64,000 bases of DNA from Streptomyces zaomyceticus (GTDB lineage Bacteria > Actinomycetota > Actinomycetes > Streptomycetales > Streptomycetaceae), in assembly GCF_014656215.1 (NCBI RefSeq), contig NZ_BNBZ01000005.1:1-64000 (forward strand). The letters are read 5' to 3'. Below the pieces are notes generated by a model. It did no database searches. It was not told the DNA's origin and worked only from the letters and a program-made list of their open reading frames with translations. The position numbers were made by a program, and so were the translations under genes. Below, in pieces: positions 53,265 to 61,047 of this stretch (positions are counted from its first letter, which is position 1; every line of letters starts with the position of its first letter).

Positions 53265-55007
53265 ATGGCACGGACAGGACGTCGACAGGGCCCCGTGAAG
53301 GGGGCCACCCCGGCGGCCGACGAACTGGCGGGCTTCTTGCGGGAGATCACCGCACAGCTCACCGTACGCGAGCTGGCGGACCGTTTCGGCGGCGGGCGGA
53401 CCCTGTGGAGCGAGTACCGGTCGGGCGCGAGCACCGTCCCCCTGGGGAGGCTCAACGCGGTGGTCCGGGACCGGTTCCGTGACGCGCGCGGGCGGGAGGC
53501 CATGCTGGAGCGCGCGCGCCTGCTGCACGCCGCGGCGCTCATGGCGCGGGCCGTGGCGGAGCCGGAGGTCTCCGTACGCGAGGCGCTGGTCCGGGCCGAG
53601 GCGGCCGCCGCGGACGCCGTGCTGCTGGTCCGGGTGCTGCTCTCCATCGTCCAGCTGCTCCAGGGCCCGTTCCTGGCCGCCCGGACCGGGGCGGATGCGG
53701 GGCCGGCCGCCGAAGGTCCGGGCGCCCCGACGGCCGAACTGCCCCCTATGGTCATGGAGTTACCGGGAGCGGTGATCCGGACGGACGACGCGCTCGCCCG
53801 GCTCGCCGGCGTACGGGAGGCGCACGCCGTGGCCCGCCGGCTCGCCACCGAGATCGAGGTGTGGTCGGTGAACGGGGACACGATCGCCGACGTCCGGCAC
53901 CTCCGGGCCCTGGCGCGGCTTTCGTGCCTGCTCCAGCAGCACGGAGACGAGGTCGCGGTGCTGCAGTGGCGGGTCAGCGGGCAGGTGCTCGGCCCGTACG
54001 CCGACGAGCTGGTCCCCCGGGCCGCACCGCTCCTCCCGGCCACGGACCGCTTCGCGATCTCGCACCGTCTCGCGATCACGGATCACCTCGCCCCCGCGAG
54101 CACGGCACGGGGCGGGGACCGTGCCGTGCGGGCGTCCGGCGGGCGTTCGACGGAGGGGCGGCTCGGTCGGCACGCGGTCGTGGTCGCCGCGGCGGCGCTC
54201 GTGTCCCTGACCCTCGTCGCCGGTGCCGCGGGCCTCGTCATCGGCCGCGGCTTCGCCCCCGTGACCGGCGCCGCCGCCGCGCCGCCCGTCGTGAACGCCA
54301 CGATCCTGCTGCCCCCGGGGGCCACGTCCACCCCCGGCGTTCCGACCGCCGGCCCGAAGCCCACCACGGCGACATCCGCCCCACCTCCGACGACCTCGGT
54401 GTCCTCCGGCGCCTCCGGACAGCCGGTAGGGGGCACGAGAACCTCACCGCCCTCCTCCGCCCCCGCCTCCGGGCGCCCCGCCGCCACGCCCTCCGCGTCC
54501 CCGGGCGCGGGCCCGGCCGACCCGGTCGGCGCCGGCGATCCGGCCGGGCATCCCGCACCCCCGCTGCCCGACGGCCTGTTCCGCCTCACGGATGTGGGCA
54601 GCCGGATGTGTCTGTCCGCGCCGCGCGGCAACGACATCCCGGCGGCGGGCATGGTGCAGACGACCTGCGCCGCCGACACGGAGCAGTTCTGGCGGCTGAC
54701 ACCGGAGCACAGCGACCGCGCGGGAACGGCGTACGCCTTGCGCAACCGTTTCAGCGGTCTGTGCCTCTCGGTCGACGCGGCACGCACGACCGACGACGCC
54801 ATCGTCACCCAGTACGTGTGCGGCGACGACGAGGGGCTGTTTCCCGATCAGCTGTGGACCCTCCGCTACCGTGCGGCCCACCGCGCCTGGCAGCTGATCA
54901 ACCGGAACAGCGGCAAGTGCGTCGCGATCCGCCCCGGAGGCACGGACCTGGAGCAGGTGCTCCAGACGTCCTGCGCGGACGACCCCTGGATGCTCTGGCG
55001 CCCCTGA
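53265..55007 (+). CDS. membrane protein with N-terminal helical regulatory domain and ricin-type lectin
   Basis: A 580-residue protein. Residues about 15-95 resemble an HTH-like domain (LTVRELADRFGGGRTLWSEYRSGASTVPLGRLNAVVRDRF) found in many Streptomyces proteins. A helical cytoplasmic part follows. One membrane segment lies near 310-335 (VVVAAAALVSLTLVAGAAGLVIG), then a Pro/Ser/Thr linker of about 110 residues, then a ricin B-like trefoil at the C-terminus (FRLTDVGSRMCLSAPRG, NRFSGLCLSVDAART, NRNSGKCVAIRPGG). It looks like a one-piece sensor: carbohydrate-binding outside, DNA- or protein-binding inside. ATG 53265 has GGGAG upstream. Confidence 0.8.
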   Translation: MARTGRRQGPVKGATPAADELAGFLREITAQLTVRELADRFGGGRTLWSEYRSGASTVPLGRLNAVVRDRFRDARGREAMLERARLLHAAALMARAVAEPEVSVREALVRAEAAAADAVLLVRVLLSIVQLLQGPFLAARTGADAGPAAEGPGAPTAELPPMVMELPGAVIRTDDALARLAGVREAHAVARRLATEIEVWSVNGDTIADVRHLRALARLSCLLQQHGDEVAVLQWRVSGQVLGPYADELVPRAAPLLPATDRFAISHRLAITDHLAPASTARGGDRAVRASGGRSTEGRLGRHAVVVAAAALVSLTLVAGAAGLVIGRGFAPVTGAAAAPPVVNATILLPPGATSTPGVPTAGPKPTTATSAPPPTTSVSSGASGQPVGGTRTSPPSSAPASGRPAATPSASPGAGPADPVGAGDPAGHPAPPLPDGLFRLTDVGSRMCLSAPRGNDIPAAGMVQTTCAADTEQFWRLTPEHSDRAGTAYALRNRFSGLCLSVDAARTTDDAIVTQYVCGDDEGLFPDQLWTLRYRAAHRAWQLINRNSGKCVAIRPGGTDLEQVLQTSCADDPWMLWRP

Positions 55008-55028
55008 CCCGGCGCCGGAGGACCTCCG

Positions 55029-55042
55029 TTGTCCGCGGACAA
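55029..55042. promoter_or_regulatory. 14-base perfect palindrome
   Basis: TTGTCCGCGGACAA lies 22 bases after the lectin-protein stop and 194 bases before the next gene; a half site GTTGTCC follows at about 55069. It could be an operator or part of a terminator fold. Confidence 0.35.
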
Positions 55043-55235
55043 GGACCGTCGCTCGTGGACGAGGCCCGTTGTCCACCCGCCGCACCCGCCCGACCTGTGC
55101 CGACGGCGGTTCCCCGGCCAGGACAAGCACGCTCGCTCCCACGCTCGTGCCGTCAGGAAGGAGCCGGTCCGCGCCCGGCACCCACGCGTGCCGGCACGGC
55201 CGCGGCCCGGACGAGTCACGACAGGGAGATCCGAC

Positions 55236-55778
55236 ATGAACAGGAACACGACCCACCCGGTCACGCAGGACGAGAGGCGTGGGCGGCGTATCCGCGCCCG
55301 GCGTCTCGGCTCGACGACGGCAGCCCTTCTGCTGGCCCTGGGCAGCACGGCGGCCCTCACCGGCGAGGCGTCCGCCAGGGCCACCGCGTGCGCCACCTTC
55401 GGCTGCGACGGGCACAACCCGAACATCCAGACCTGGCAGCGGGGCCCGAGCGACGCCCTCGGCGAGCCGCACCCCTTCGGAGGCATCGACCTGCGGGCGG
55501 GAACGACGGACGGCGATCAGTACGCCTGGGCGCGCGCGACCTATATGACGGGCAGCGGCGGCGGCCACGTCTACGTCAATCGCAGAAACCGCGGTGGCGG
55601 CGGCGAAGAGTTCGGACGCGGACCGCGCGCACTGGGACAGGAGGGCTGGACCACGTCCGTGGGCACCAACACGATCGCCACCTGGTCGGGGATGTACTAC
55701 AACCCGACGTACAAGCAGGTGCAGGCCTGCGTCTACCTGGACGCCCAGGGCCGCTCGTACTGCACCGGCTGGTACTAG
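55236..55778 (+). CDS. small secreted protein of unknown function
   Basis: A 180-residue protein with a twin-basic, long N-region and a Sec-type hydrophobic stretch (STTAALLLALGSTAALTGEASA-RA), giving a mature protein of about 135 residues. Cysteines form a likely CATFGCDGHNP pair near the mature N-terminus and a CVYLDAQGRSYC pair at the end. Aromatic and Gly residues are frequent. I do not recognise the family with certainty. The ATG has AGGGAG upstream. The next gene starts three bases after its stop, so the two are probably co-expressed and co-secreted. Confidence 0.8.
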   Translation: MNRNTTHPVTQDERRGRRIRARRLGSTTAALLLALGSTAALTGEASARATACATFGCDGHNPNIQTWQRGPSDALGEPHPFGGIDLRAGTTDGDQYAWARATYMTGSGGGHVYVNRRNRGGGGEEFGRGPRALGQEGWTTSVGTNTIATWSGMYYNPTYKQVQACVYLDAQGRSYCTGWY

Positions 55779-55781
55779 CCG

Positions 55782-58700
55782 ATGGACGTGACAAGGGGAG
55801 CGACAGGAAGAGCAAGAGGAAGAGCAAGAGCAACGGGGAGGACGGCGGGAGCGGGCGCCCGACGGTGGGCCGCCCTGGGCACCGCCGTGCTCGCCCTCGG
55901 GCTGCTGCTGGAAGCCGGGACCCCGAACGCGACGGCACTCCCCGTGCCCCCGCGGCTCGACACGTCCCCGGGAGCGGCCGCCGACGCCCGGCAGGCGCCG
56001 ACCGACCCGCCCCCGGACCGGGTGCGGGAGCCCGACCGGGATCTGGCGCCGGGCTGGCGCACCGCCGAGGACCGGGCCGTCACCCTCGTGGGGGACGCGG
56101 CCGGACTCCACGTCCTCACCGCGCGCAGCGACGAGGCGTACCGCTGGCGCGAGGCGGCGGTACTGCGCCGCGAAGGCCTGGAGACCGACCGGTGGATCGG
56201 GAACCTGTGCGTGACCGGTTCGGGAACACGTGCCTTCGTCACCTACGCGCCGAGGGAGTTCACCAACACCGAGGCGCTGTCGGAGGCCGGAGGCTTCGCG
56301 GCCGTGGTGGACCTCGACAAGGGCACCGTCCGCCATCTGCCCTTCACCTCCTCCCTCGACTACTACAGCCCCGGCTGCGGTACGGGTGAGTCGGCGGTCT
56401 TCACCCAGGCCGGCTTCACCCGGGCGGGGAAGACCCGGCTGGTGACCGTGGACGGTGCGACGGGCCGGGTGACGGGACGGGCCACGGTCGACGGGCAGAT
56501 CACCTCGGCCGTGCCCACCGCCGAGGGGATCGTCGCCGCCCGGGCCGGCGAGCTCGTGCGCTTCCCCGCCCGCGGCGGACGAGCCACCGCACTGGCGAAG
56601 ACCGACGGCTCGGCCTTCCGTCTCGTTCCCGACGCCCAGCAGGGGGTGCAGTTCCTCCAGGCGGACGGGGACCGGGTACGGGCGGTGCGTTGGCGCGACG
56701 GCCGGGTCGCCGAGCTGGCCCGGGGCCGGCTCGGCGAGCTCAGCCTCGTCCGCGGCGCGGCCGGCCGGGTCTTCCTCACCGGCACGCCGACCGCCACCGC
56801 CCGCACGCTGCCCGCCTCGACGCGGCGCGTGACCTCCGCCGCCGGCGAGGAGCTCTCCACACGGGGACGGCTCGCGATCACCAGCGCCCTGCCGGGCCCG
56901 CCGCCCGGGAAGGCCGCCGAGAGCACCTCCGGCGGCGCCCCGGATCCCGCGCCCGACGAACCGCTGCCGGCCCGCATCACGGCCAGGGACACGACGACGG
57001 GGCGGACCCTGGAGTTCACCGTGCCGGTCGGCGGAGGCACCGACGGGGCCCCGCCCCTCGCCGCCCCGCCCGCCGCGTCCACCGGGGCCGCCCCGAAGTC
57101 CTCACCGACCGCCCCCGCCACCGGGACCGCCCCGAAGACCACACCCCCCGGCCCCACCCCGTACGGCCCGGCGGGCGGCGACGTCGAGCACTCTCCCGTC
57201 GACAGCGGCGGCCGGTGCGCCGTGGTGCGCAACGACGTCGGCACACAGGTGTACCAGCCGACCCCGAACCAGCTGGAGTGGGCGGTGGACCTGGCCGTAC
57301 GCAACCTGCTGAACAACACCAACGCCCTGCGCCTCTCCGGCTGGAAGCAGGCCGGCCTGGACGCGCCCTGGTCCCCGCAGGGGCTCTTCCCCTCGCTCCC
57401 GTTGGCGGGCGCGGCAGCGGGCAAGCGGGTGCCCGCCCAGATCATGCTCGGAATCCTGGCCCAGGAGTCGAACATGTGGCAGGCCTCCAAGCACACCCTG
57501 CCGGGCCAGTACGGCAACCCCCTGATCGGCAACTACTACGGGCTGCCCCTCTACGACGCCGATCCGAACAACGACTGGGACATCAACTGGACCGACCCGA
57601 AGAAGGCCGACTGCGGATACGGCGTGGGCCAGGTGACGGACGGAATGCGGGCCGACTCCCCGGTCCACACCGCGTTCCAGAAGCGGGCCATCACGATGGA
57701 CTACGCCACCAACGTCGCCCGGTCGCTGCAGATCCTGCAGGGCAAGTGGAACGAACTGCACAACCTCCCGACGCCGATGAAGGTGAACGACGACGATCCG
57801 ATGCGGCTGGAGAACTGGTACCTCGCCCTGTGGAACTACAACCTGGGGTTCAACGCCCCCGGCGCCACCGAGGGCACCGACAAGTGGGGAATGGGCTGGC
57901 TGAACAACCCGGCCAACCCGAAGTACCCGGCCGACCGCAGACCGTTCCTCGACAACAACCACTACGCGGACGCCGCCAGACCCCAGAACTGGCCGTACCA
58001 GGAGAAGGTCCTCGGCTGGGCCGCCTGGCCCATCGACACGGGCCGCTCGTACAACGACTCAGGTGTCCAGGACAACGGGAACACCCATGGCTACCAGGCC
58101 GCCTGGTGGTCGACCGCCGGTGACCGGAGCACGCTGATCGCACCCCGCCTCGCCCTGTGTTCCCCCTCGGTCAACAACTGCGATCCCGACGCCGTCCCGG
58201 ACTGCCCCGACGAGGCCTGCTACCGACAGCTGTGGTGGACCGGGTCGATCTCCTGGAAGGACTGCTCGATCAGCTGCGGCAACGAGACGATGACCTACAA
58301 GACCAAACTCACCGAACCCGGCGACGGACAGGTCAAGATCGCCCCCGCGTGCGGCACGGCGGGGCTGCCGGCGGGTGCGCGGATCGTGGACGACGTGCCG
58401 ACCGGCTCCCCGGTCTACAACTGCACCAGGAACTGGACCTCTTCGGGCGAGTTCACCTTCACCTTCGAACGCGATCCGGCGATCAACGCCTTCCCCGCCC
58501 GTATCGACCTGCACCAGCTGGGCAACACCGGTTTCGGCAGCCACACCTGGTTCAGCCACACCCGTGAGAAGGGGACCCAGAAGGCGGAGCGGCTGAACAT
58601 CACGGGCACCTGGCGGCTGGACGCGCCCACCGACGCGTGGACCAGGATCATGGTCCACATGCCGAGCAGCGCGGCCTTCACCCAGCAGGCCAGATACGAG

Positions 58701-59876
58701 GTGGACCTGCCCGACGGCCGCACCAAGGAACGTGTCGTCCCCACCCGTCACCGCGCCAACACCTGGGTCAACCTGGGAGTCTTCGACCTCCGCGGGGACT
58801 TCGCGCCGACGGTGCGCCTCTCGACACGGACGAAGGACGGAACCGGGGACGACGACATCGCCTGGGACGCGATGGCCTTCGTACCCCTGCCCGGAAAACC
58901 GAAGGACTTCGTCGTGTCCCTCGGCGACTCCTACGCGTCCGGCGAGGGCGCGGAGGACTACACCGTCGTCAGTGACAACAACTACGGCAACCGTGACTGG
59001 AACGCCTGCCACCGCAGCAGGCACGCCTGGCCGCGGAAGATGTCCCTGCCCGGCACCGCCACACCCGTCGGGCAGCGCGCGGACGCGGCCGACCCCTCAC
59101 TCGACTTCGCGTTCCTCGCCTGCTCGGGAGCGCGGTCGACGGAGCTGCTCACCGACGACGCCGGCGGCTACTGGACCCGGGACGGCTGGAAGTTCGACGC
59201 CGCGGCCCCCGAGGGGCAGTTCAGGGAGGTCGCCCAGCTCAACTCCGGCTTTCTGGACGAGAACACCACCCTGGTGACGCTCAGCGTCGGCGGCAACGAC
59301 GCCGGGTTCGCCGACGTCCTGCGGACCTGTGCGACGACGAAATGCCCGTCGAGCGAATCGGTCCAGGCGGGGATCGAGAAGGCCTTCTGCGACACCCTGT
59401 CGACGAGCTGCGCACAGGCCGGTCCGGCATCGGTCATCCGCGCGATCCACGCGAAGGCGAGGAACGCGGTGATCGTCCTCGTCGGCTACCCGCACGTGGT
59501 CAAACCCACCGCGGACAGCTGCCGCAAGGTGTTCCTGAGCGACTTCGACATCACCACGCTGTCGGAGGGCGCGAACTACATGGCCATGAGCCACTTCTCC
59601 GTGGCCACGTACCTCAGGGACGAGGAGCGGATCCCCGTCGCGTTCGTCGACGTCAGATCCGCGTTCGAGGGCCATCGTCTGTGCGAGAGCGACGAATGGC
59701 TCAACGGGATCGTCCTCGCCCCGCAGAGCGAGGGCGACTTCGACAGCGGCGCCGCCTGCATCGACCCCCGCGTCGTCGATCCGTTCTGCGTCAGCCGCGA
59801 GTCCTTCCATCCGCTCAAGGCGGGCACGACCGGCTATGCCCAGGCGGTGACCACGGGCCTGGCCGACATCTTCTGA
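55782..59876 (+). CDS. large secreted protein: transglycosylase-like, golvesin-C-like and SGNH hydrolase domains
   Basis: A 1364-residue exported protein. An Arg/Ala-rich start and signal (WAALGTAVLALGLLLEAGT) lead to a propeller-like N-part (about 90-370) and a Pro/Thr linker. A lytic-transglycosylase-like domain follows (about 480-780; PAQIMLGILAQESNMWQAS with catalytic Glu, then CGYGVGQVTDG). A golvesin/xanthan-lyase-C-like beta domain is near 960-1040 (TWRLDAPTDAWTRIMVHMPS, YEVDLPDG). The C-terminal SGNH/GDSL hydrolase has FVVSLGDSYASGEG, VTLSVGGNDAGF and a late SFHPL with the catalytic histidine. It likely cuts peptidoglycan and removes acyl groups. No ribosome site is clear; it starts three bases after the previous stop. 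Confidence 0.85.
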   Translation: MDVTRGATGRARGRARATGRTAGAGARRWAALGTAVLALGLLLEAGTPNATALPVPPRLDTSPGAAADARQAPTDPPPDRVREPDRDLAPGWRTAEDRAVTLVGDAAGLHVLTARSDEAYRWREAAVLRREGLETDRWIGNLCVTGSGTRAFVTYAPREFTNTEALSEAGGFAAVVDLDKGTVRHLPFTSSLDYYSPGCGTGESAVFTQAGFTRAGKTRLVTVDGATGRVTGRATVDGQITSAVPTAEGIVAARAGELVRFPARGGRATALAKTDGSAFRLVPDAQQGVQFLQADGDRVRAVRWRDGRVAELARGRLGELSLVRGAAGRVFLTGTPTATARTLPASTRRVTSAAGEELSTRGRLAITSALPGPPPGKAAESTSGGAPDPAPDEPLPARITARDTTTGRTLEFTVPVGGGTDGAPPLAAPPAASTGAAPKSSPTAPATGTAPKTTPPGPTPYGPAGGDVEHSPVDSGGRCAVVRNDVGTQVYQPTPNQLEWAVDLAVRNLLNNTNALRLSGWKQAGLDAPWSPQGLFPSLPLAGAAAGKRVPAQIMLGILAQESNMWQASKHTLPGQYGNPLIGNYYGLPLYDADPNNDWDINWTDPKKADCGYGVGQVTDGMRADSPVHTAFQKRAITMDYATNVARSLQILQGKWNELHNLPTPMKVNDDDPMRLENWYLALWNYNLGFNAPGATEGTDKWGMGWLNNPANPKYPADRRPFLDNNHYADAARPQNWPYQEKVLGWAAWPIDTGRSYNDSGVQDNGNTHGYQAAWWSTAGDRSTLIAPRLALCSPSVNNCDPDAVPDCPDEACYRQLWWTGSISWKDCSISCGNETMTYKTKLTEPGDGQVKIAPACGTAGLPAGARIVDDVPTGSPVYNCTRNWTSSGEFTFTFERDPAINAFPARIDLHQLGNTGFGSHTWFSHTREKGTQKAERLNITGTWRLDAPTDAWTRIMVHMPSSAAFTQQARYEVDLPDGRTKERVVPTRHRANTWVNLGVFDLRGDFAPTVRLSTRTKDGTGDDDIAWDAMAFVPLPGKPKDFVVSLGDSYASGEGAEDYTVVSDNNYGNRDWNACHRSRHAWPRKMSLPGTATPVGQRADAADPSLDFAFLACSGARSTELLTDDAGGYWTRDGWKFDAAAPEGQFREVAQLNSGFLDENTTLVTLSVGGNDAGFADVLRTCATTKCPSSESVQAGIEKAFCDTLSTSCAQAGPASVIRAIHAKARNAVIVLVGYPHVVKPTADSCRKVFLSDFDITTLSEGANYMAMSHFSVATYLRDEERIPVAFVDVRSAFEGHRLCESDEWLNGIVLAPQSEGDFDSGAACIDPRVVDPFCVSRESFHPLKAGTTGYAQAVTTGLADIF

Positions 59877-59930
59877 CCCACTGACCCACTGCCCCACTGA
59901 CCCTCTGACCCTCTGACCCGCCGACCCGCC
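59873..59930. repeat. degenerate CTGACCCA tandem repeat
   Basis: About six to seven units of CTGACCC(A/T)C-like sequence begin in the stop codon of the large secreted protein gene and drift into CCGACCCGC. Confidence 0.7.
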
Positions 59931-59987
59931 GTCTCCACGGCGGCGGTCCGCTTCTCCACCGCGGCGACCCCGGCTCGACGGCCGGAG

Positions 59988-60014
59988 GGGCCCGGGCTCA
60001 CGGAGCCCGGGCCC
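59988..60014. terminator. hairpin between convergent genes
   Basis: GGGCCCGGGCTC and GAGCCCGGGCCC form a 12-bp perfect stem with a three-base loop between the secreted hydrolase gene and the convergent CHAT operon. It should act in both directions. Confidence 0.8.
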
Positions 60015-60043
60015 TGCCCTCGTCCTCCCCGGGAACCGTGCCC

Positions 60044-60706
60044 TCACGGACCAGCCGGAGCCGGCGCCGGGCAGGACGCGACCGGGGTGACGGAGTCAGC
60101 GCGCGCCAGGTCGACCGTCGAGGTCACGCCGTTCACCTTGAGCACGACCGTTCCGCGAGCGGCCGACGTCGGCGTGCCGCACAGCGTCGTACCGCCCTGC
60201 CGGATCAGGAGCTGCGGCGGGTCCTTCGGCGGCGCGTACCAGGTCACTCCGACCGCGGCCGCGAGCAGAGCCGTACACAGGCAGGTCAGCGTGATGCCGA
60301 TCCGCAGCGAGCGGGCACTGGCCAGGGTCTCGTCGTGGTCCTCGACGGAGAACGGGCGTACGGCTCCGCCGGGCGACGCGACGACCCGTGCCGCCGAGGG
60401 CCGGCCGTGGGCCGCCCGCAGCAGCGCGAGAACCCCCCACGCACCGACGACCAGGGCGCCGAGCAGCAGCAGGCCCGCGACCACGGCCCAGTTCGAGGCG
60501 ATCTGCCCGACGTCGTTGCGGCCCTTGATCAGGCTGAACCCGATCAGCCCCGCCAGGACCGCGCCGAGCCCGTTCCGCCAGGCCAGTGCCGCCTCGCGGA
60601 CCCGGCCGAGCTCCGTGGCCAGGGCCCGTCGGACCGACCGGGCATGACGCAGCTGGGCGGGGGTCGGTGCGGGCCCCGCCCGAAGTCCGCCGGTGGGCCC
60701 GGTCAC
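60044..60706 (-). CDS. membrane protein of the CHAT operon
   Basis: A 220-residue protein with a basic N-terminal helix (RSVRRALATELGRVREAALAWRNG), two close membrane segments (LGAVLAGLIGFSLI and VVAGLLLLGALVVGAWGVLALL), a cytoplasmic stretch and a third segment (RIGITLTCLCTALLAAAVGVTWY). It ends in an extracytoplasmic domain of about 60 residues with two cysteines (TTLCGTPTSAARGTVVLKVNGV). GTG 60706 overlaps the stop of the zinc-ribbon gene (GTGA) and has GGAGG upstream. No family is recognised. Its place suggests that it anchors or is acted on by the CHAT protein. Confidence 0.75.
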   Translation of the reverse strand: MTGPTGGLRAGPAPTPAQLRHARSVRRALATELGRVREAALAWRNGLGAVLAGLIGFSLIKGRNDVGQIASNWAVVAGLLLLGALVVGAWGVLALLRAAHGRPSAARVVASPGGAVRPFSVEDHDETLASARSLRIGITLTCLCTALLAAAVGVTWYAPPKDPPQLLIRQGGTTLCGTPTSAARGTVVLKVNGVTSTVDLARADSVTPVASCPAPAPAGP

Positions 60707-61047
60707 GTGCCCGCCTCCGCCGCCAGCACGAGGCTCCAGTACGCGCCGCAGCCCGCCTCGCCCTCCGGGGCGCCCGGGTACTCCACGTCCTCGACGGTGC
60801 AGAAGACCACCACCGGCGGGGAGGCGGATGCCGGTGCGGAGGCCCCCGGGGTCGGGGTGCGGAAGATCCGCTCCACGACGGGGAACTCCATCGGGTGCCC
60901 GCAGCGCGGGCACGGCCCCGACAGCACCACCGCGCCGGCGAAGTCCTCCCGCAGGAACGTGGCCGCCGCCCGCTGCGCGTACGACGGCTCCGTCACCCGC
61001 AGATAGGGCAGGGGCACGGGCCCCTGCGGGATCGGGGGAGTGGTCAT
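60703..61047 (-). CDS. small zinc-ribbon-like protein of the CHAT operon
   Basis: A 114-residue protein with GPCPRCGHPMEFPVVERIF near residue 45 and later cysteines FCTVEDV and AGCGAYWSLVL, which fit one zinc-ribbon site. It lacks a signal or membrane segment. Both ends overlap neighbours by four bases, so it is made in step with the CHAT protein and the membrane protein. Such small proteins can be adaptors or targets. The function is not known. Confidence 0.7.
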   Translation of the reverse strand: MTTPPIPQGPVPLPYLRVTEPSYAQRAAATFLREDFAGAVVLSGPCPRCGHPMEFPVVERIFRTPTPGASAPASASPPVVVFCTVEDVEYPGAPEGEAGCGAYWSLVLAAEAGT

